A stretch of DNA of 64,000 nt from Archivesica marissinica (Eukaryota; Mollusca; Bivalvia; Venerida; Vesicomyidae), in NCBI GenBank assembly GCA_014843695.1, contig CM026390.1, positions 14,639,318 through 14,703,317 on the forward strand, read 5' to 3'. Every line of letters begins with the position of its first letter. Position 1 is the first letter of the stretch. The notes beneath the pieces were generated by a model, which worked only from the letters and a program-made list of their open reading frames with translations, did no database searches and had not been told where the DNA came from. This document shows, piece after piece, positions 59,601 to 64,000 of this stretch. Made by a program: the position numbers and the translations under genes.

Positions 59601-61785
59601 AAATCGAAAATGACTGATCTCTACAGGAGGCGTCGCTCATATGGGCAACCGGTAGCGACGATAAATAAACGTAAAACACACAATGGTGCCAAGAAATTTT
59701 GGCAATATATGTTGAACTGTTGATATACCGTTTACCATTGTTCATGAGATACATGATGATAGCACATTATATCTCATTATTGTAAAATGTATTTTAATGT
59801 CACTACCGATTTCCCATTTGAGCGACGGGCAGTGTACCCAACAACACCTTTCCTGGGCAGGCTCCAGCGGTTAACCAGTTCTCGGTGCACCAACCTCCGT
59901 AAGAAACTACCTTTTTCATATAAAGAGATACTTTCACTTGTTTAGCATCATTCGGAAGTGTCCGACAGTTTTTGGCAGTTTCCTTGACTGACTCCGATGA
60001 AAACAGTACTTTGTGGTGTATTCAAACAATACGACAGTCAGAAAACGACACCTCAAAACCTACACTTTGTAGATACCACACAGCTTCAATTATTACTGTA
60101 CCTATCATAAATGATTCATTATCTCCGCAATAACGGTGCATGTACTAGTTGCGTAATAGGTGTATTTTTTTTTTAAACTTTTGCGAAGCAAGTTTTAACA
60201 ACTTATATTAATCACTCTCGTTGACTTGGATGAAAGCGAATATGTGGTCACACATGTGGGAGGAAACCGGAGTACCCAGAGAAAACCAACCTGTCCGATC
60301 TGGAGACCATCGTACCATCTCACATACTTCCCGGTCCGAGGATCGAACCCGGGTCGCATTTGTGAGAAGTGAGCGCGCAAACCACTGCCCTAATCGGACA
60401 GCCGTAATAGGTGTATTGATAAGACATACATAATTTGGCTCATGTAAAAAAGATTTCTTTGGAATTTCCAATTATAGCGGAAGGACCGCACTGAATGCAA
60501 TGCGATGTTCTGATTGGCTATATTGGGAATATACCCTCTACTATTATATGTGACCTCTCTGGACACGTGTATCGGAAGAAGAGACTGCAAGAGAACTGTC
60601 ATCTGCAAAAAGCTTTGTTGTACTAACTAATGAATCGGCAATATCATTAACATAATCAAAAACAATCGTGGTCCTAAAACAGATCCTTGGGGAACGCCAG
60701 CATAAACTTTTTTGGCATCTGAAAAAGGACCTACAAAGACCCTTTGTGACCTGTTACGACAGATAATTTGATATCCATTTTAATAATTTGTCATTTATTC
60801 TATATTGCCGAATAATAAAACTTAAACATTGATGCCAAACTCTATCAAAAGCTGTTGTATCGGTTGCATACAAGTCCTAAACTCGAACTTTGAAAGTAAA
60901 AATGCATGCAATACCTTGCTGTTGGCTTCCTCGGACAGTTCTTCCTGAGTCTCCTTCAGTCGTCTCTTGTACATCTCCGTCTTTCTGTCACACTCCGCTA
61001 TAAATGTCTCCAGGTGCTCCATAGCCTGCCAAAACAACAATTATGTTTCTTTGAAGCTTCATATGCTGCGCGGGCTGTCTACAATTGTTGACAGAACAAT
61101 TGTGACCTAACTTTACTACATGTATGTGTTGTACTTATCTTTGTATGCTATTTAATTTTCATATTCCAAAAACATTTAGGTCATATAGCGACTTTCCTGC
61201 TATTATTGGTGGAGGAAAACGCTGGATGCACCTCTGAACAGTATTTCACGCACCGATGGGCACCCGGGTAGAACCGCCAACCCTCCACATGCCAGCCGGA
61301 GAGCTTCCTCATATGAAATAATTTGACCCCAAGTGGGAATTGAACCTACAGCAGTGAGGGGCATTTGATGTCAACGACTGTAACCACTTAGTTTAACAAA
61401 TTTAGTTTAACTTGATTGCGAAACAAGTTCATACAACTTATATTAATCACTCTCGAGACCACATTCCTCATGGAATCCATCACCATGAGGGTGGGGGTGG
61501 GGGGGGGGGAAGGCAATGTGGAATTTAAATGCCTTGCCATAAAGGATACAGCTGGTCGCAGGCCTTTCGCATCGGAAGCGAACGCATTACAACTGCGCTA
61601 TCTCGACTAGCATCACCACCTAGCCACAGAGGCCCCTTGGGTGTGCACGGAGGCCCCTTGGGTGTCCGTGATAAATGTCTACTTACATCAATATCATAGA
61701 AGTAATCCTTTTTCTTCGACGCGGTTTCAAAATCTGCCCTCAGAGCAACATCGTGGTACTTGGGGCAATCTCCCAGATCCATCCT
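47493..61785 (-). CDS. LUC7-like U1 snRNP splicing factor (seven exons, N-terminus missing)
   Basis: Luc7-type proteins bind the U1 snRNP in the nucleus and influence which 5' splice sites are used. Joining exons 61785-61687, 61025-60915, 59352-59209, 58096-57920, 56349-56159, 55991-55893 and 47697-47493 gives one open frame of 341 codons ending in TAG, with every junction GT-AG and in phase. In order: the end of the CCCH zinc finger (RMDLGDCPKYHD), a long helical region (FIAECDRKTEM, ADSIHGLGEEIG), the second C2H2 finger (LRVCEICSAYLGIHDNDRR, then LADHFGGKLHLGF), an EK/ER-rich stretch, and an RS tail. The family normally has about 50 more residues before RMDLG; that exon is not in 61,786-64,000. 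Introns carry SINEs, MITEs, a LINE fragment and, in the 8.2-kb last intron, a nearly complete LINE. Similarity is closer to LUC7L/LUC7L2 than to LUC7L3, judged by eye. Confidence 0.93.
47827..48060 (+). mobile_element. SINE family A, copy 3 (head truncated)
   Basis: Begins at the B box (GGTTCGATCCCCC), has the full body, and ends in the stem GTCGCT...CGCGATG and AATAAACG. It lies inside the LUC7-like last intron, opposite to the gene. Confidence 0.82.
48061..48514. other. Intron DNA, no feature seen
   Basis: About 450 bases of intron between the SINE and the 36-bp minisatellite. No open frame or repeat identified. Confidence 0.4.
48515..48669 (+). repeat. 36-bp minisatellite running into gap
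   Basis: Four-plus units of CCCAGGACATAATACCCCAC plus ACCCGTGGAAAACTGG. 36 is divisible by three, so both strands stay open (HPWKTGPGHNTP, GQFSTGVGYYVL), but this is repeat translation. The gap begins inside the repeat. Confidence 0.95.
48670..49669. other. Assembly gap, exactly 1,000 N
   Basis: Placeholder gap between the 36-bp minisatellite and the poly(TTTA) end of the LINE. The true length is unknown. Confidence 0.99.
49691..49746 (-). other. LINE 3' hairpin
   Basis: Minus strand GACGCCACATGACCTGATTA and AGGTTGAGGCGTC fold as a nested stem (GACGCC/GGCGTC, inner CCT/AGG), followed by GATATC-GTCAA-GATATC. Such a 3' structure just before a short A-rich tail fits recognition by the element's own reverse transcriptase. 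Confidence 0.65.
49847..53691 (-). pseudogene. LINE ORF2: endonuclease, reverse transcriptase, RNase H (broken)
   Basis: Endonuclease (53691-52681): IIQWNCRGLKAN, LCLQETFL, LLVGDFNGHSKLWG, GSDHFPIV. Then an in-frame TGA (52680-52678). Reverse transcriptase: ATGPDQIHYQIIKHLPN, NPTNYR, ALTSCLCKTMERM, FFDLEKAYDTTW, PQGSILSPTLFN, SLYVDDFVMFY (YVDD), KFLGLIFD. RNase H: ISIYTDGS, SAETQAIDLAL, IIFSDSLSVL and CWIPSHINIRGNDEAD, giving D, E, D, D. The end is a cysteine/histidine motif (CIPCDEIFTVKHFLLHC). Breaks: the TGA; a 110-bp insertion at 52067-52176; a 4-base GGTG duplication near 51618; a 1-base loss near 51307. There is also an in-frame 30-base insertion (52001-52030) between NYR and PAALTS. 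Confidence 0.92.
52067..52176 (-). other. 110-bp GT..AG insertion in LINE reverse transcriptase
   Basis: On the minus strand the insert begins GTTGTGATCGACG and ends CACGTCTTTTAG. It lies between TPTK and NKKDNTNPTNYR, and removing it restores the frame exactly. It is more GC-rich than the element around it and is not 3n long. It may be an intron-like insert or a chance insertion with GT/AG ends. Confidence 0.6.
53729..54934 (-). CDS. LINE ORF1, CCHC zinc-knuckle protein
   Basis: 401 codons, intact. The start is the ATG at 54934 in a strong context (ACCATGG); seven codons further upstream are open but start at TTG. The N-terminal half (KRPRPSDDSEIPLKAYPKFF...) carries the ORF1 nucleic-acid-binding region. 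Three zinc knuckles lie near residues 180-240: CFNCQKFGHHEDNC, CENCGMGEHDHLTANC and CVNCKKDHISKSNKC. A serine-rich, low-complexity stretch (SSQSSSQSTSRKSRSTS) and a polar C-terminus follow. ORF1 proteins of this type coat the element RNA and chaperone strand transfer. That ORF1 is open while ORF2 is broken suggests modest age. Confidence 0.9.
   Translation of the reverse strand: MASQNSLKRPRPSDDSEIPLKAYPKFFIIESEMNEKKIGSLSPFVIEKSLESLIGSPKSVKKLRNQTLLVETKSRSQTENILKIKQIYDIDVTITEHRSLNSSKGLIKDHILKGVSNEDIVKNLTPQGVTQAKRFMYKKDGQFFETNTILLTFNNTVIPPNLKIFYIIINVELYIPNPLRCFNCQKFGHHEDNCKITKYSICENCGMGEHDHLTANCPNQSKCVNCKKDHISKSNKCETWIKEKEIMKIKCSQNISYFEARKIQENKPDISYSKIVQSAINKPIMKNAYTQTEVITEIITEKSEAKNSSNDKTKTHLSSQSSSQSTSRKSRSTSVIKSNSSQSKTNQQKKPNTPNGPSNLKQNSDRPPKGSVDPIKQSNKFSSLEHEDMELVPDPPPNTKM
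55298..55403 (-). mobile_element. SINE family D, head fragment
   Basis: The minus strand has GCCTCCGTGGTCGAGTGGTT and GGTTCAAGCCCCG, then stops after CTCATTTATTT. It is the tRNA-like half of the family D copy at 62805. Confidence 0.72.
55483..55690 (-). mobile_element. SINE family B, copy 3
   Basis: The minus strand has GTCGTGATAGCGCAGTGGAT, then GTTTGAGCCCCCGCTGGAGC, CGATTGTGCCCTTAGGCAAG, and the shared tail with a ~14-base deletion in the TTAATATAAGTT part. It lies in the LUC7-like last intron. Confidence 0.82.
55893..55991 (-). CDS. LUC7-like exon: RS domain
   Basis: Acceptor CCTTGCAG; 99 bases completing the split codon and reading RRSRSRSRHSKKRSRRRSRS to SRKRS plus two bases; donor CAG|GTTTGC. 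Almost every residue is R, S or K, as in the family's RS-rich tail. Confidence 0.9.
56159..56349 (-). CDS. LUC7-like exon: ER-rich and first RS repeats
   Basis: Acceptor TTATTTGCAG; 191 bases, GTHADRIKQRGEEREKQRQR, then KKEDEERSGGRARSRSKSRR, ending in RSRSRS plus two bases of an arginine codon; donor G|GTAAGT at 56158. Phase 2 fits the next exon. The charged segment matches the KQEKRNQDRLRRREERE region of relatives. Confidence 0.92.
56425..56880 (+). repeat. 42-bp minisatellite
   Basis: About 11 units of GCATTGTGCGGGTAATACAA plus GCCGCGATATATACAGACTATT. 42 is divisible by three, so both strands are open (plus: CAGNTSRDIYRLLH), which is repeat translation. It starts about 75 bases upstream of an LUC7-like acceptor. 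Confidence 0.94.
56883..57405 (+). repeat. 67-bp minisatellite grown from a MITE
   Basis: Seven units starting AGCAGCCAGTTTCCAGATCC and ending CTCTATTAGGCAAGTGCAA. They match the body of the CAGTCAAA-type MITE (39382), and the right end is that element's terminus (CTTAAGACAGGTTAGACGG before TA). A single transposon body has been amplified in place. Confidence 0.85.
57649..57894 (+). mobile_element. SINE family C, copy 2, beside a splice donor
   Basis: Head CCGATTAACACAGTGGTTAG, B-box part GGGTTCGATCCTCGGAC, body TTTTCTCCGGGTACTCCGG, tail GAGTGATTAATACAAGTTA...TGCTTCGCAATCG. Flanked by a 14-bp target duplication TAAATAACTGTATT (57635-57648, 57895-57908). The right duplicate ends 11 bases before the LUC7-like intron start at 57919. 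Confidence 0.9.
57920..58096 (-). CDS. LUC7-like exon: C2H2 zinc finger 2
   Basis: Acceptor ATTTTGCAG; 59 codons QEYKNSMPASSYQQQKLRVC to RDKLSDLK; donor AAG|GTGGGT. The C-x2-C-x15-H-x5-H ligands are exon residues C20, C23, H39 and H45. This is the most conserved part of the family (LRVCE-CSAYL-HDNDRRLADHF). A family C SINE is inserted 11 bases into the downstream intron. Confidence 0.95.
58255..58340 (-). mobile_element. SINE family F fragment
   Basis: AGAACCACCAACTTTCCACA, GAGCTTCCTCA-like, and GGGATTCGAACATACAACAG match the element at 61255. The B-box region (minus strand GTTCGAATCCC) is visible. Confidence 0.55.
58690..58925 (+). repeat. 36-bp minisatellite
   Basis: Six to seven units of GAATGTTTGGGAGAAGTGGG plus AAACCATGATAGGTCA, diverging towards the right. 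Lies in an LUC7-like intron. Confidence 0.93.
58979..59229 (-). repeat. 51-bp minisatellite carrying five 5' splice sites
   Basis: Five units with a 51-bp period. Each holds, on the minus strand, AGTGATGGCTGAG|GTAAGC (GTCATGGCTGAG|GTAAGT in the outermost). Last-exon-base equivalents are at 59209 (used), 59158, 59107, 59056 and 59005. The duplicated part includes the last 13 coding bases of the exon. Each inner copy is also preceded by TTCTACAG, an acceptor-like sequence. Confidence 0.92.
59209..59352 (-). CDS. LUC7-like exon: coiled region with repeated donor
   Basis: Acceptor TATTCTAACAG; 48 codons ADSIHGLGEEIGIKLARAEA to KRKVMAE; donor GAG|GTAAGC at 59208. It matches the relatives' NEEIGKLLAKAEQLGAEG and VEKVRAKKKEAE part. 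The last 13 coding bases and the donor are repeated four more times downstream at 51-bp intervals. The coding copy is the one adjoining the exon body. Confidence 0.92.
59449..59682 (+). mobile_element. SINE family A, copy 4 (head truncated)
   Basis: Starts inside the B box (TCGATCCCCCGTC) and contains the family A body and complete 3' end GCGTCGCT...AGCGACG then ATAAATAAACG. It lies close to the acceptor of an LUC7-like exon (59352). Confidence 0.82.
59812..59930 (-). mobile_element. SINE family D, body fragment
   Basis: Minus strand GGTTGGTGCACCGAG and GCCTGCCCAGGAAAGGTG match the family D body. The tRNA-like head is missing. Confidence 0.7.
60167..60402 (-). mobile_element. SINE family C, copy 3
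   Basis: Minus strand GTCCGATTAGGGCAGTGGTT, GGGTTCGATCCTCGGAC, CTCTGGGTACTCCGG, shared tail, then an A run. It has a perfect 15-bp target duplication CGTAATAGGTGTATT (60152-60166, 60403-60417). Confidence 0.9.
60600..60880 (-). pseudogene. LINE reverse transcriptase fragment
   Basis: Minus-strand reading gives TTAFDRVWHQCLSFIIRQYR, NDKLLKWISNYLS, a stop and shift, then DAKKVYAGVPQGSVLGPRLF. These are the AFD and PQGS blocks of a jockey-like reverse transcriptase. At least two frameshifts are present, and no catalytic ADD box remains. It differs from the other two LINEs in the window. Confidence 0.85.
60915..61025 (-). CDS. LUC7-like exon: helical region
   Basis: Acceptor TTTTGGCAG; 37 codons AMEHLETFIAECDRKTEMYK to SEEANSK; donor AAG|GTATTG. 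It corresponds to the AMDHLESFIAECDRRTE segment of relatives. A decayed LINE fragment starts only about 35 bases past the donor. Confidence 0.93.
61255..61394 (-). mobile_element. SINE family F
   Basis: The minus strand has AGTGGTTACAGTCGTTGACA, then GTAGGTTCAATTCCCAC (B-box-like), CATGTGGAGGGTTGGCGG and CTACCCGGGTGCCC. Partial relative at 58255. Confidence 0.6.
61395..61612 (-). mobile_element. SINE family B, copy 4
   Basis: Minus strand GTCGAGATAGCGCAGTTGTA, TTCGCTTCCGATGCG, then the body and the shared tail GAGTGATTAATATAAGTTG...TTGTTTCGCAATCAAG. A G-run (61500-61510) interrupts the body, and the B box is eroded. Confidence 0.78.
61687..61785 (-). CDS. LUC7-like exon: end of zinc finger 1
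   Basis: Acceptor GATTGTTTCAG; 33 codons RMDLGDCPKYHDVALRADFE to FYDID; donor GTAAGT at 61686. C7 and H11 of the exon are the last two ligands of the CCCH finger; the first two belong to the missing upstream exon. The ATG at codon 2 is internal in the family, so it should not be taken as the start. Confidence 0.93.
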
Positions 61786-61956
61786 CTGAAACAATCATCA
61801 GCACACAAGTTGTATATTCCTCAAAGCTGTCATAACGGACAAATAATGGCAACCATTTCACTATGAGAGTTACTTCCTTGTTATCATGTAAGATCAATAT
61901 CGAATCATGTGAATAATAATATAAATAAAAAAACCAAGGATAGGGATTGGAATAAG

Positions 61957-62261
61957 TTAGTCAAACCTGTGCTAAAGCCCCCCCCCCGAATAAAGTTAGT
62001 CAAACCTGTGCTAAAGGCCCCCCCGAATAAAGTTAGTCAAACCTGTGCTAAAGGCCACCTCCGAATAAAGTTAGTCAAACCTGTGCTAAAGGCCACCTCC
62101 GAATAAAGGCCGCATATGAAAAACATGTCTCTAAAGACCACCATTTTTCTCTCCCGGCGAGCCATTTTCAATGCATTTTAACCCGCTATTGAGAGGCCAC
62201 CTGCCAACAAAGACCACTTTTTTACTCTCCAGGGGATGGCCTTTATAGACAGGTTTAACTG
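61957..62261. mobile_element. CAGTCAAA-type MITE with internal expansion
   Basis: The inverted relative of 47063-47249. It ends TATAGACAGGTTTAACTG before TA, and its left end (AGTCAAACCTGTGCTAAAGG) is repeated four times as a ~38-bp unit, so the terminal repeat itself has been amplified. Confidence 0.75.
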
Positions 62262-62263
62262 TA

Positions 62264-62734
62264 CTATGTAACTTTTTCCTAATTCTAACTGTGCTATTGC
62301 AACTATTTCTATGTTATGTACCATTCTTGAATAAAATATTGTTTAAATTAATATCAATTTACAATTTGTGCGTTGATTTGATTTTTACTTTATTCATTGT
62401 TATCAAAAACAACAGTCAGCATTCTTCGAGAAATCTGTAGGACAGCCTGACCCGTCAGACAAAGAATCGTTCGTTCAAACAAAATATATTGAAATTTTAA
62501 ACTGCATTTTAATCATTTATCTGACCCTGACAAGTGTCATACAAACTCTGGTAAAGTTTCGTGAATACTGCATTGATCAATAGACTAACAATTTCGATAG
62601 ACAATATCTGCGTTATACTGTGAAAGGATCCACGACGTTGCATGAAATTGGATGTGCCATGTATTATCACGATCGTGCCATGTATTATGACGATGACGTT
62701 ACTCAAGCACAATACATTTATAAATACATATTTC
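62264..62734. other. Intergenic/intronic DNA
   Basis: About 470 AT-rich bases, probably in the LUC7-like intron leading to the missing N-terminal exon. A short direct repeat GTGCCATGTATTAT occurs twice near 62655-62690. No exon seen. Confidence 0.45.
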
Positions 62735-62804
62735 CTTTAGCTCGATGGTGAAACAAGTTCTTACAACATTAGTTCAATCGCCCTTGACGCCTCAGTTCTG
62801 ATGG
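62735..62804 (-). mobile_element. SINE family B relic, split by family D
   Basis: TTTAGCTCGATGGTGAAACAAGTT and TTCTGATGG match the 3' half of family B. It resumes at 63072 as TTCTGATGGAATCCATCACCATGAGGGAG. Confidence 0.65.
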
Positions 62805-63071
62805 AGTTATGTTATATTTCGGGTTTTACGCCTGCATCAGCACCATTTTGGGCTATATCGCCGGCGGGCAGTTTACCTAACAACACCTTTCCTGGGCAGG
62901 CTCCAACGGTTAACCAGTACTTGGGTGCACCAACCTCCGTAAGAAACTGCCAACGTTTTCATATAAATGAGACACGGTCTGAGCGGGGCTCGAACCTGTG
63001 ACCATCAGTGATGATAGGTTACAGTGGTATACAAGTCAGCGACCTTAACCACTCGACCACGGAGGCGGACT
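62805..63071 (-). mobile_element. SINE family D nested in family B
   Basis: Minus strand GCCTCCGTGGTCGAGTGGTT, GGTTCGAGCCCCG and the complete family D body. Flanked by a 12-bp duplication AGTTCTGATGGA (62793-62804, 63072-63083) that belongs to the host SINE B. Confidence 0.87.
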
Positions 63072-63189
63072 AGTTCTGATGGAATCCATCACCATGAGGG
63101 AGAGGAGGAGGCTAGGTAGATTTAAGTGTCTTGCCGAAAGACTGTCACCACCGCAGTTATGGTGGTGTTTAAGCTCATAACCTCTTAAT

Positions 63190-64000
63190 TATGAGGTGGA
63201 CTCCATGACACCACGGAGGACACGACCACCATGGTTTTGGTATGGCTTGGTCACCATGAGGGAGACAGTGTGGATTAATAAGTCTTGTTCATGGACACCA
63301 CCACTGTGGTTCGGGTAAGGCTCTGTCGCCATGAGGAGAGGAGACACTGTGGATATAAATGTGTTGTCTATGGACACCACCACTGTGTTTCGGGTAGGTC
63401 TCCGTCGCCATGAGAGAGAAGACAATGTGGATATAAATGTGGTTTGGGTGTACATGATATACATGTGTTGCCTATGGACACCACCACTGTGGTTCAGGTG
63501 TACACTATATAAATGTGTTGCCTATGGACACCACCACTGTGGTTCAGGTGTACATGATATAAATGTGTTGCCTATGGACACCACCACTGTGGTTCAGGTG
63601 TACATGATATACATGTGTTGCCTATGGACACCACCACTGTGGTTCAGGTGTACACGATATAAATGTGTTGCCTATGGACACCACCACTGTGGTTCAGGTG
63701 TACATGATATAAATATGTTGCCTATGGACACCACCACTGTGGTTCAGGTGTACATGATATAAATGTGTTGCCTATGGACACCACCACTGTGGTTCAGGTG
63801 TACATGATATAAATGTGTTGCCTATGGATACCACCACTGTGGTTCAGGTGTACATGATATACATGTGTTGCCTATGGACACCACCACTGTGGTTCAGGTG
63901 TACATGATATAAATGTGTTGCCTATGGACAGCACCACTGTGGTTCAGGTGTACATGATATATATATATGTGTTGCCTATGGACAGCACCACTGTGGTTCA
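63190..64000 (+). repeat. 50-bp minisatellite at window end
   Basis: From about 63,440 there are regular 50-bp units (GTGTTGCCTATGGACACCAC plus CACTGTGGTTCAGGTGTACATGATATAAAT). They are preceded by two to three longer units that still contain GTCGCCATGAGAGAGAAGAC, a family B SINE-like piece. The array continues past 64000. Frames such as DINVLPMDTTTV are repeat translation. Confidence 0.93.

Noticed and set aside
61786..64000. N-terminal LUC7-like exon (first half of zinc finger 1)
   Set aside because: No minus-strand stretch with the paired cysteines before RMDLG and a phase-0 donor was seen; it probably lies beyond the window.

Overview
This is a 64 kb piece of an animal nuclear genome. 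The coding exons are separated by GT-AG introns. There is a nuclear gene for a mitochondrial enzyme, an SR-type splicing factor, non-LTR retrotransposons, several tRNA-derived SINE families, several MITE families and many minisatellites. The SINE style and the repeat-rich, AT-rich background suggest a lophotrochozoan, most likely a mollusc such as a bivalve. That placement is inference; nothing here identifies a species.

Layout. Positions 1 to about 31,045 are one huge satellite field on an ordered plan: blocks of a 44-bp monomer, an apparently identical 335-bp linker (three copies), then arrays of a related 39-bp monomer. An 88-bp AT-rich spacer occurs ten times inside the 44-bp blocks. About 2.8 kb is duplicated at an exact offset of 16,348 bp. 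A 1,000-N gap (9642-10641) sits where a 39-bp array returns to 44-bp repeats. From 31 to 35.9 kb lie SINEs, two inverted piggyBac-like MITEs, a foldback element and a candidate exon with a partial duplicate. At 35.9-36.4 kb, on the minus strand, is the first coding exon of mitochondrial glutamate dehydrogenase; no later exon was found in the window, so its downstream gene must run into or past the satellite. From 36.9 to 47 kb there are a decayed LINE reverse transcriptase, SINEs, MITEs and minisatellites.

From 47.5 to 61.8 kb (minus strand) seven exons encode a LUC7-like U1 snRNP-associated splicing factor. All are in phase, from residue R of the first zinc finger to a stop after an RS-rich tail. 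The exon(s) for the N-terminal ~50 residues lie beyond 64,000. Its 8.2-kb last intron holds a near full-length but broken I/Nimb-like LINE (ORF1 with zinc knuckles; ORF2 with endonuclease, reverse transcriptase and RNase H), a second 1,000-N gap and a SINE. The 3' edge of the third visible exon, with its 5' splice site, is tandemly repeated five times with a 51-bp period. The window ends in a 50-bp minisatellite.

The two host genes are transcribed in the same direction but show no functional link. Most of the window is repeat biology: satellite amplification, MITE and SINE insertion (several with clear target-site duplications), and minisatellites growing out of transposon ends or, in one case, an exon-intron border.
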